This document shows positions 48,001 to 60,230 of a stretch of 64,000 nt of DNA, piece by piece. Under the pieces are notes generated by a model. The model saw nothing but the letters and a program-made list of their open reading frames with translations, was not told where the DNA came from and searched no databases. Origin of the DNA: Polyodon spathula (lineage: Eukaryota > Chordata > Actinopteri > Acipenseriformes > Polyodontidae); assembly GCF_017654505.1 (NCBI RefSeq), contig NC_054539.1:71243256-71307255 (forward strand), written 5' to 3'. Position 1 is the stretch's first letter; every line of letters begins with the position of its first letter. Made by a program: the position numbers and the translations under genes.

Positions 48001-51000
48001 ACGCTATAGTCATAATGGTGGGCAGAAAACAAAACATGACGTGTAGTGTGGCAGATACGCAGACGGTAACGGGTGTACAATGAAATGTGTTACTTCTCAC
48101 AGTTCTCAGATTCTATAATGCATGCAGAGTTATACTTGGCCTTACATCAACACAGTAAGTTAACGTGCTTGATGGCAGGTTTCATTTTCCGTTGTGTTTG
48201 TGAAGACTGGTCTGGATGTGGAAATGTGCTAGGGTTGGATGATAATGACAATCAGCCAGCGATTATCGTCTGTAAATAATCACGATAGTCGTGATTATAG
48301 GCCGAATAAATGAAATATTTAATATTCTTGTAATTTTAATCAAATTTATACTTGAGCAGCATGACAACCGGCAGTCTAAAGACCTTTGCACACTGGATAC
48401 GTTCCGTCGTTTAGAATCCGACATCCGAAAAAGTCATCCTTCAATTCATTGCACACGAGATGCATTAATATCGTACTTCAGAGCGGTGCGGTGGAGGCTT
48501 TGCAGTAAACATACCTAGCTGCAATATTTTAATAAAAAATAAATACAATTCTGTTAATTCTTACATAACTGAACACTGTTAAATGTAGTATAAATGTAAT
48601 GATCAGCAAAGGCTGATGGAAAACATTTGCTAGTTACGTTTCTACTAGACTACAATAAAAACATGATATTACACGACCCGGTTGTCGTAGCCTCAGGAAC
48701 CACATGACCAATATTTAATTTCAAACACTTGCTCCTGTAATAAATATATCTAAAGGTTGGGAAGCCAGCAATGAGCTGCCAAAAATACTTTCCATCACTT
48801 TCATGTACTGCCCTCTCTTCCAACTGTTAGCCCTGACCGCTCTCTGTCACGCTTCTTTCTCTAATACGTGTCTCCAGGTTAGGCCATTGTTTCTTTACTT
48901 CCTGGACTACAATTGAAAAAGTATATGCTTGTAATAACCTATACTGCACAAAATCCATGTGTTTATATACGAGTTCATAATTTCATGCTTTATAATGCAT
49001 ATCATTCATGCCCAAGTCTGTGGCAATGTCTTTCCAGTAGCAAAGGTGTACCAAAAGACCCCCCCCCCCCCCCCCCCCCCCCCCCAAAGTAATGCTTTTT
49101 TTCCCCCCAAGTAATTTGTTTGGCGATACACACAATTAGATTCTCCATTTTGTTCAGGGTACTGCAAGAACTCGAGTGTCTTCCCGGTCGTTTTTCATTG
49201 GTGAATGTCATTTTTTAACGCATGTCAAATCAGATCAAATCAAACTGGTTTTGATTCCAAAATTGACGCTTCCCTGTCGTACGACAATTATGCACTCCAT
49301 GTGCAAGGTGAAATAGGGAATGCACATGTTACTCCCGTTAAATTCGGATGCGTTACCAGATCCAGTGTGCAAAGGCCTTAAGTCAGTAAGTTTAGAAGGA
49401 AAAAAAACAGGTCTGTATATGCACCATATGTTTACATTTCTGGTGGGTGCCCAGAACAAACGATAGTATAAAAATACACCTGTTGTAATTCTGTATATTA
49501 AATTATGTAGTTTTCCTATAATAATTCATATATTTGTTAATTTGAGAACGTTTACTTTCATGAAAGTGCCACCAAATGTATTACTATAACGAAACAAAAT
49601 GGCTGACATTCCCTGGAAGCATTAGTTTTCTTTTACTTGTGTGTCGAATCAGCCATTAAGAGATGCTGAGTTTTGCACATGGCTGCTTGTATGCAGACAG
49701 TTTAATAAATAAACTGCCTATCCTTCCATTAAAAGCTAACTCCTACCCTTTTTTACAATAGCAACGCCATGGGGAACAGATCTGTATGAGGGTGAACAAT
49801 ATGTTTCAATGTTTAATACTCAAGTTCCATTTTTCTACAGTAATTTTACAGTGAGTTTTTATTTTATAAACAATATTTGTGTTTTTGTTAGAAAATCAGC
49901 CATGCTTTGCCAGTGTACAACTTATTATCAAGTCTGCAGTGTGAAAAGACGCGGTCGGCCGACTGCACACGCTTCGGAGGACAGCGTGTGTTCGTCTTCG
50001 CCGCTCCCCCCCCAGTCAGCGCAGGGATGGTAGTTATTGATGTTTATTTTTGCGATTCCGACTTTCAAACAGTGTCAGGGTATTTAATACATGTATTGTG
50101 GAAAAGTCAAAAACAAACAACCGCGGACATTTAACACAGAGTAATTAAAATTTTAAAAGTGAAAACTTTGGTGGTTCTAAGGTTAAAAGGGGCACAATTT
50201 AAATTACAATCAGGTGAAACCTGTGTAGCTCGCCTTTTTTTTTTAATAACTATCTTGGTTATTGCAACGCCAGTAAATCGCTAAAATGAATTTGTGAAGT
50301 ACTGTACATAGAATTACACTCACATGACACTACTGAACTGTTACTAAGCTGTTTCATATTTCTTTTATTGTAATGCCAGCAATAAAAGTGGTCTTTTTAA
50401 AACTCATTTGTAAACTGAACTACAGCGTCACTGGAGGACTGGAAGTATGATTCTCACAACAGCACTGGACATATGTTTTCTGAACTATTGTAATATAATT
50501 AAGCTTTCCTGCTTTTATTTTAATGCCATAGAGCCAAGTGATGTTTATAAGCATTATGACATGGAAGTGTCTTCAGGTGCTTTACTTATTATTACAGCAA
50601 GAAGTCTGATTGAAAATCTTGGTAATAAAGTGGTAATATTTATTAAATGTATTTATTTTAACTATTAACAATCATTTATAAATAAATGAATACTTCTATA
50701 ATTCTGTAGCATTCGGGCATGGTACTGTTTTGAAATCATATGGTAAAGTTGTGGTATTTCTATGCAGTTCGTTTGAATCCTGTTCATGTTGATTGCACGT
50801 TAGTTTGTTGCAATGCTGCCAGCCAAAAGAACCCCTCAGCAAATGCAGGTCAGAATCAGAGCGCCCCGGGGGTTACTTACTGATTCTGCGCATTTTTGTT
50901 TTTACTTTCAGGTTTGAGTGGGACAAGCTTTTGGAGAATGTGCATTGTTTGATCATAAGTGTGACAAAAACTGACAGGCAGGAAGCTTATGTACTCAGGT

Positions 51001-54000
51001 AAGTGTCTCTGACTTCAGTCTGTGTTTTATCACCATTATCCAGGTCATAGCATTTGACTGTTTTAAAACCGATTTGAAATTAACATTATATTTTTTTAGA
51101 TACTGTTGACACATCTAGTAGGTGCGTACAGTGAATAAACTTTTTTCCCCAGTACACATTTAGAAAGACATTTTTGAATGTCTTGAATTTTGTTAATGTA
51201 CATTTTACACTGCAAGTTATCTTTTTGCACTTAAACTTCACAATGTAATTTTAAATGAGTGGCAGCTGAGCGTTGATGCTTTTTATAAGATAGCTGTTAG
51301 AAAACAGGGGTGTGACAATATATATACCAGTCATAATATTATAATATCTAGGTGAAAATATTCTGTATTATTCCAGCTGGCCTACTTTTATAATATTATG
51401 ACATCAAATTATTAATTTGACTGTTTGACAACACCTAGATGAGCTGTAAAGTTTCACAGCTGCCAAGTGCCTTTTTGTCAGCTTGTGTATCTGACCTTGA
51501 TCTTGGCCAGCACTATAGTGACTTTATGTAATGAAGGCTGCTGTCTGTTAGGCTTTGTTCCTTTTAATATGTTGTTCGCTGGTAGACTGCTGTCAACCCC
51601 ATTTTGATACATAGCTGTTTCTCCTGTAGCCCTCCTCACCGAACCACAAGTCTGTAAAACTGATAGCTGTCATGTGGAATGTTTGGCCATTTTTAATCGT
51701 GACAGATTGTGGGATGCAGCATAGGGCTCTGGAGAGAGGGGGTTTAAATTCGGCCATACAAGCTACACTGCCGGCTTTGTTCTTTCCAATTAGCAGCAAT
51801 GCAATTGTACTACAGTGTGGGCGGTAGAATAAGGGCAGACCATTTAATCATCTATGCTGTCACTTGTGGAGCCCATCCTACTTGGAATTTCACATCCTCC
51901 GCAGATGAATCTCATTTTCATTCCGCAAGAGTCCCTTAAATCAGCGTGCATTTTTGTGTAATCTGCCATTTCAGTAAATGCATTTTATTATTTCTTGTAT
52001 GAATTCCAGTCCACCCGTCTACTGATCCTTTTAACATTTGTTTACTTTAAATATTTGTTTTTCGGCCCCCTCCCATCCCCCAAGACTTTTTCTATTGAAA
52101 TGTTTTCTCACAGCTTACAGGCTTTCTCACACTCCCAGAGGAAGGTTGCCATATCCAGAAGTGGTGCTATACAGTGCACTCTCATTGTGCTAGGGAAAGG
52201 CTTCTGCAATTCTGAGAGAATCACTCATGCTTCCTTGATTCTGTCCCTACATGGCTGTAAAAAGAGCAACTCAAATCAGACACCATTGGAAATGAAGTGT
52301 GAAATGTGCATTTTTCCAGCATGCTATGTGACAACATCTTGGTCAAACTACACTTTAGACGGTTTTGTGTGGAAATCACAATATTGGACAATTCACAAGA
52401 AATCTTAACTTTAAATGACAAGTGAAGGAATAGAATGGTTGCCGTTTGTTTTGTGGTTTCCTTCAGGTATAATGAATTGCTTTGTGTGTCAATGGTTAGT
52501 CATGTAATAGGAGGTGTGCAGTTGAAACAAGGCTTAACAGCACAATATGGATCATCTAATCAATCGCTATATGCGTTTACTAAAGAACTGCCCATAAAAC
52601 ACTTTAGTTTAACACTCCTTCAGGTCAAATCTTAGTGATTTGTTATTTAACAATAACAAAATAAAAGCCTGGCTGAATGGGGTACTTTGTGATGACGGGA
52701 ATATCGTGGTTATTGTTGTATTTGTCTCAACAGTGAGAGTAGCATGTTTGTCTCCAAGAGACGTTTCATTTTGAAGACCTGTGGTACCACCCTCTTACTG
52801 CGAGCACTGGTTCCACTGTTGGAGCTCGCCCGGGAATACAGTGGATTTGATGCTATTGAGGTAAGGGGTATACGCCATTTAACTAGGTACTACATTGCAT
52901 TTCTTGGTTCAGTAATACAATTGAATTTCTTGGTGTGTTTTACAATCTGTTGCAGAATTTCTTCTATTCCCGCAAGAACTTTATGAAGCCGGCCCATCAA
53001 GAATACCCTCACAGGAACTTTCAGGAAGAAGTGGAGTTTCTGAATAAGATTTTCCCAAGTAAGAGACAGATTGAACAAATTTCGGCGTTACTGAGGCTCT
53101 TAGCAGCTCTTCGTTACAGTAAGATGTGTTGATCTCTTAAGGCTTGCATATGTTGTGTGGATTGAAACAAGTGTTTTACACTGGCATTTTAATGGAGTCG
53201 GGGGAAGGAGTTTGGGATTCAAATCTGGCAATACAAAATACATATTTTCACAAATCCATGGAAATCTTACGTATGTTTCCCTTCCAGATGGGGCAGCCTA
53301 CTGTATGGGACGTATGAATTCCGATTGCTGGTAAGAGACCCTCTGGATACTAAGGCACGGCCACGGTACTGTACCCTACAGGACCACACATGTCGCACAC
53401 AGATACACACGCTTGTGATAGAGCATCAAATTACTTGTGTTTTACACCAAAAATAACAATTATTGGATGAAACCTGTATATCACAAATTGAAGACATTTA
53501 ATTTGTTTCTGTTAATATAATTTCTCAACTTGAATATAGAAATATTTATTAGCAAAGAAACGCTTGTTCAGAGGTCGCACTAGCTTTTCTGTTTATGCTT
53601 TCCCATCCATCAAATATACATTTTAACACAAAAGCTAAAAAATTCCAGGGGTGTGCATTTTGGTGAACTTTTATGAATGTTTAAACTCTGTGGCATGTAT
53701 TAGTTAAAAACAAAATCTGTCTGTCGATATACATATAAACAGACGCACTTTTTTCTTTGTTATGTATACTAACAGTAGACAGTTTTCATGACAACGAGAC
53801 TGGATTCTAAGCACTGTTTGTTGCCTTCAATATTTTTCTGCATTCCAATAACGGCAACAGCATCGCCATGTCTTAAGCGAAGATTCTTGAAAAACAGTAC
53901 ATCTGTGTATTTGTTAATTTTTTTAATTTTTTGCCCAGCAGCTCTTTGACACACAGTACATCTTGCAGTCTCGATAAACAAGCCACAAATACTTAATCTC

Positions 54001-54681
54001 CCATTCAGAATTATAAGAATGTGTTTTTCGTTTGCGTTTTTGTGCATTACTACTGCTTGCAACTGCTTCGGTCACTGTAGTGCTCATAATCGGAAGTAGA
54101 TGGCTGAGATGCAGATGAGCAATCGTCTTCATGAGAATCCCCTGAAGATGCTAAACTGCTAAGCAAAAAAAAATCCGATTGACAACTGACCTGCTGTCAG
54201 TGTACACTCTGCACTAGGTATTAATTTTTATGCTTAAAACAACCTGTAAGGGCATCTAGTGTGGAAAATAACAGAAGCACAACGTTAAATTAGGCGACTG
54301 CACTTTGCACTTTTTTACACAGAGAATTGTGAGGGTCTGGAATCAACTCCCCAGTAATGTTGTTGACGCTGACACCCTGGGATTCTTCAAGAAGCTGCTT
54401 GATGAGATTTTGGGATCAATAAGCTACTAACAACCAAACGAGCAAGATGGGCCGAATGGCCTCCTCTCGTTTGTAAACTTTATGTTCTTATGACTGCAAA
54501 AATGAAATGTGAGTTGAAAGTAGGATCAGGGATGAACAATTCATGTAATTTGTCAGCTCTGTTTGAAATAAAATTAAAGGGACCAGAATTAGGCTCAGGC
54601 AAGATATGAAAGTAAAAGCAAAGATTGTTTTGCAATTAACAGCTTTTTCTGAGTTTAATTATGAAACAAATTCAGCTCAAC

Positions 54682-54717
<36 letters not shown>

Positions 54718-57700
54718 ATTTACTTTTTCCAAAATACTTGTTTTATTTCTTAGCAATATGGACCTCTGTTAATACGGGCATAACACATTATTTTAAAATT
54801 GAAATACAGTGCATGGTGGGATACTATGGTATTAATTTCCAATATTCGTTGCGCTGTTAGGAACTGTAACTGAAATATTCTAATAGCATTAGTGTGTGTA
54901 CGCATTCCGACCTACTAAACATGAAACAGTACTTCATAAGAACATAGACCCTGGTCGCACTTACTGAGCTAGCCTTGGGCCGACTCTGGGCGTAAACATT
55001 GCATTCCCAGAAGTTAACATAAGAGAGTGAGCTGGGAAATTCGCAAATGTAAGTATGGCCATCTTATTTTTTGCAACACTGTTGGTACTGTACTTATTGC
55101 ATAAGATACGATAAAGGCGTGTGTTGACAGTGCAGTCGGTTCCTGTGAAAAGAAGAGATTATGTTGGATCATGTGTAAATGCAGCAAACAAAGATGTGTA
55201 CATTACATTAGTCGCAATACAGATTATTATATTAATGGTGACTGAATATGCAAAGTTGTATGCGTTATTTGTCAATATTGAGATTTACAGTTTTACTGTA
55301 TATCTGTATATGTAAGTTTTGTCATTTTAATGAAAGCTGTAAGATGAAGAAATACTTACCATTCATGACTGACCCATCATCGTCAAAAGTGTCTGTGTAT
55401 TCAGTGCATTCCCCATTGCTATTTTCCGGGCTGGAGATCGACGTAGGTCCCATAGAATCCAAGATCCATGGTGGGTTTATCACTGGCCTAGCTGCTCAGT
55501 ATTTCCGAGAGTTCTCAGAAGAACTTCCAGGTTTTTCTCTGAACTCTACTCAAAAGGGCGTATCCGAGACATAAAGGAGATAGCTGCTTCTGCATCCAGA
55601 GCTCAAAGAATATCACATTTGCAGAACTTTTTGAGATGTTATAGTAATAAAATAATGACTTGGATCACACTATTGAGGAGTTTGGTGATGAAATGAGTGA
55701 TCAGGAGAGGATTTATCAGTATGCACGTCTATAAAGAGGTATGTGAAAAATACAGCGAACAAGGGGTGAGGCTTGGCTGGAGAAACAGTACTGAGTGTCA
55801 TTTTGCGAATAAATGGACCGCTACGGGTTAATTACTGCATCGTCCCGGTTGCTACCTCTTAAAACCGACATTGTTTGATCTACTACGCTTGACCTAGTAG
55901 GGGAGTGGTTTGAGCGACGTCACCGCATTGACGCGATAAGGCCGGCACAGGGCCTGCGTTGGGTTCACACATAGATAGGACGGCCCTGAGGTGGCATTAC
56001 CTACTTTAGGCTGCATCAAAAAGCTGGTGAGCTCTTACTAATGTAGAGTTTTAACATTATTCCCTTGATTTAAATTAAACACTTTTCACCCTATATCCCA
56101 CTATATAGTCAGTGTGGATGCTAAAGTTTGAGCTGGATTAATTAAAGTGTTTTTGAGTATGGTTCTCGATCAGTTATGTAGTGTGGACAGGGCCTAAAAG
56201 TAAATATCCATAATATTGCTTGCCATGCCAAATATGAGGCTTATTGCTGCCATCTACTGGACTGGAATGTACCTTAGTGCTGTTATGTTCAGAACAGTTT
56301 TTTTTTCATTGCTGTAATGTAATAGATTACCACGAATTTGCTTGTCTGTGTCCCTTTCCATTCTGTGCGACCAGTGAACAGAAGACAAAAAATTTTGCAT
56401 TAACATGACCTCTGCTTGTTATACAAATGTTATTTTTATCCTGAACATCCATTATTTTCAGAATCAAACATGCACATAAACACTTAAGTACTAACAGCAT
56501 GTTCTTTTAAAAATACAAAACCCCCAAATGTTCTGCAAATGTATAAAAAAATATACACAATTTTGCAAGCAACCATCTATCTACAAATAAGCCAGAACCA
56601 CAGGTAAATTAACTGGCCCTCAAAGCCACACAAACATAAGGCATTGGCTTAGTTTTCACAATATTATATACGTTTTAGTACGACAGAAATTAAAATTATT
56701 CCCAAGTACGAAAATGAACTAGCCAAATATGCTATCCTACAACTATCCATAGTTTTAAAAACCTAACAAGCAAGCAAATGTTGAATAAATATTACAAATA
56801 CTGATGTATTCTTTCCTTTTTTTTCTTTATAAAAAATTCATCTGCATAAACACCTCTTAGGAATTTCTGCAAGCAATGCCATCAACAGACCAGAGCCGCA
56901 ATGCAATTGTATCCACAAAGACATTTACCAGCTAGTTTCTTTTACAAAAAAAATGAATTAAAAAAATTAATATAACTACAATCTTTACCTGCATTGTTAT
57001 GCATCATGAAAACCAAACCACATAAACGCTATATAATATAGCATGGCATAAACACCTACAGCAATTTTGCACTCAAGTAATAAATAAGCATAAGTTGCTG
57101 TGATTGTCGAGACACATCAGGGTCGGCAAAGGTAAGCCTATTCTCAGTTCATATGCCTTTTTAATGGTTGGTAAATCCAGTTCCACGGTTTGCTGAAAAT
57201 AAATCAATCTGTTTATATGTGATATTTCTAGTTCTTGTCCATGGCCATGTTTAGAATTTGATAAATTCCAAGCTTGTAATAAAAAATAAAAACAAGTTAC
57301 AGGCAGCACGTGTGTGTGTGTGTGTGTGCGTGGCTCTTGTTCGCTTTCGATCACTGCAAACTGAAATCTTTCTCTAGTTGATGATTCTTGCCAGAAGACA
57401 TTTTTGGTTATTTCCAACTTTTCTAGTTTGCATTCAAACACATTGAGGGTGGGATCAGAGCAACTTTCTCATTATCATGCACATTTTTGCAGAAGTCATT
57501 TTAATAAATGAGGCTACAAATGTCCTTCTGCTGAGCAGGGGCAAGTGTACAGCACTGTTGGCATTGTTGAACTGTGCCTTGATACAGGATATAACTATTC
57601 AGCACCAAGCTGTTGATCACATTTGAAAAAGATTTTAAAGTACCACTTGTACAATCTCCTTTCATTCTCATAAGAGAATTTTCTGGTCTTCCAAATCCAA

Positions 57701-60171
57701 AACTACCATTTTCCGATTTTACGTTAACACACTCGGGTATGGTAACATCTTCAGCTGCACGTCTCACTTTTACCTCAAGAAAGAACTGGTTTCTTGTGGC
57801 TTGTCGTGTCTGACAGCAATCTCCCACACCTGTAAACCACCCGTTCATCAGCTTTGCACTGCGGGACCCAAGGCAAGTGTTCTGTTGCCATGCAGTGTTC
57901 CGACAAGCTAGAGCTGAAGCGAGTGGTCCAGACGTGTACAGTTGTCAATAGTCAAAGTGTCTCCCTTATCCAACAGACCATCCATGAGAGACATAAATAA
58001 CATCATAGGCCTGGCCAAATTCACTCTTTGTGTCGTTTGCAGCAGCTGTATACGCTTTAAATTTGTACACGTAGCCATTTGCACTGTCAGCAAGCACCCT
58101 CAGCTTTATTCAAAGTCAGTGATCCAAATCCTGCCGTTGCTTGCAGTGTATCTTTTATATTCCACTATTCTTTCGTGTCAGGCTTCCCCACTAACCCCAT
58201 ATTCAGCCACAACTCTAAAACACCACATAATCCATTTCTTGCCGCCAGATTGGGACCACCATGGAGAAAAGCAGTTTAGGATTTAGCATTTCTAATACAT
58301 ATTTGTTGGACTTGCTGCAGATGTATTCTTGCAGCTCTGATGAAAACAGCTCAAAGAATTCAGCTGGGCGGTATGAATCTCGGACCACTAACCTCTGTAT
58401 AATTTTATATTCTGTGTTATTTTTCTGTTCTGGCAATTCTGTTAGTCGGGTCCAATTCGGGAACTCTGAAGTTTTTGTTCAACAGCCGAATTAAAGGCAC
58501 GTCTTCGTCTGTACTTTCATCTCCTCCCGCTGTGCCGCTTTTCTTCATCTTTGTCCTTGTACTCATTTTAAATCGACATCCCTGTCATCCCCATCCAGAT
58601 TGCTTTATAGGCTCGCCAAATTATATGTTTTGTCTGCCACAGAAGCCGTAACACCTGTAAATGATTCTCCTCCTTCGTCAGACTTGCAACAAAACACACT
58701 TGCTAAATTTGCCATCTCTCAACGGTCAACTCAGAATTTTTTTTTTTTTAAACTAATAAAAAGCTGTGATTCGTTTCACAACTAATTGGCCAATATTAAT
58801 AGGAAAACTCTCTGCTATTGGTTGGCACATTTTTTTTACTAGGTATAATAGTCCAATAAATACATTTGAGGGTTAAGGATAAGACACCACTCATGAGATT
58901 GCCTGAGCATTCCTTTTTTAAAAATGTATTTTAACAGCTCTGTGGGCAAAATTGTTACAATATGCCCCTCTTTGAAATATGAAGTAGTGGTGGCATGTGA
59001 CTAAATACACTGATTTCCCACGAATATCTGGAACACTCATTGTCTGTCTTTATGCAGGCTTGTTATGCTTTCATAGAAATACCTGCAACAGCGGAGCAGC
59101 AGAATTAAAAAGAGAAACATTTTGGTTTTAAATGTAATCGTTGAAACTGAATATAATATAAACCAGGTGAAAACAGAAATGAAGCTGAGAAAGTAAACCT
59201 GTAAAATGTACATGTACTCCTGTGTTTTTTGTACTAACACTGACTGCATTGTGTGTGGCCCTGTACAGGTACCTGTTCACTCTGGATGTCCCAGAGAATC
59301 GGGAACACAAGCAGCTGGCAGACCAAACATTAGAAGTCTTGATGAGCGATCTTGACCCAGCGGTTATGGACCAGTTCTTTATGAAAGATGGCGTTACTGC
59401 AAGTGATGTCACTCGTGTAAGAATGCTGTTATCTTGTGTTACAGGGTGGGATTACAGATTTACGGGTATAGTTTATTTTTATGTGGCCCAAGTTTGTGGG
59501 TTAAAATCAATGGAATTATCCGGGGAGGCAGATAATAGTCGCTTGGGTGCACTATATCATACTTGTATACTAATCTTGTTGTGCAGTTTTTATAGAAGTA
59601 GACTTAATAGAAGACAAACTGTGCAATTGTCAGATTCAGCCAAGAGCCCATCTGAATGTCTTATCATTAATCAAGCTGTTCTAAAACAGGCAGCTTATCA
59701 GTTGCCTTTCGTGGGAATTTCTGTAAAGAAATCTGCATGTAGTCTTTCTTTCAATCTTTCTCTGTAGATGAGTGGAATACGTGACCTGATACCAGGTTCT
59801 GTGATCGATGCCACAATGTTCAACCCTTGTGGTTATTCTATGAATGGGATGAAAACTGATGTAAGTTGACAACTACCTGTTTGATTATAAAATAAGGAGC
59901 TCAACTGTTTTTTGATACTAACTAGCCTGGGACTTGATTTTAGATGGCCTTTCAATCCTCCATTCTTGTCTTAATGTATCTATTAAAGCTGGAGCAGTCA
60001 AAAACATTGTCTGATCAAGTCTCATGAATAAAAAAATAAATAAATAAATACCTCCTCTCAAGCAGTGGTGCATGCCAGGGGCACTGGAACAACCCATGGG
60101 TCTCCCCGGTACGGACTATTAATAAATATATATCATAGATATATATATATATATATATATAATATATATAT

Positions 60172-60230
<59 letters not shown>

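Larger units (their letters stand above)
42069..50911 (+). other. AMD1 intron 1
   Basis: 8.8 kb, donor gttggt and acceptor ttttactttcag. Contains the hAT and Harbinger elements listed. No coding or RNA gene is seen in 42069-45840, 46810-48370 or 49390-50900 apart from the SINE-like fragment. Poly(A) at 45096-45117. Confidence 0.85.
53331..59268 (+). other. AMD1 intron 5
   Basis: 5.9 kb, the second largest AMD1 intron, with element relics listed separately. In 56200-57050 and 58750-59268 I see only AT-rich sequence. Confidence 0.8.

Noticed and set aside
59222..59767. 181-codon plus frame through AMD1 exon 6
   Set aside because: It is exon 6 plus read-in from both introns; the splice sites at 59268/59269 and 59416/59417 define the real exon.
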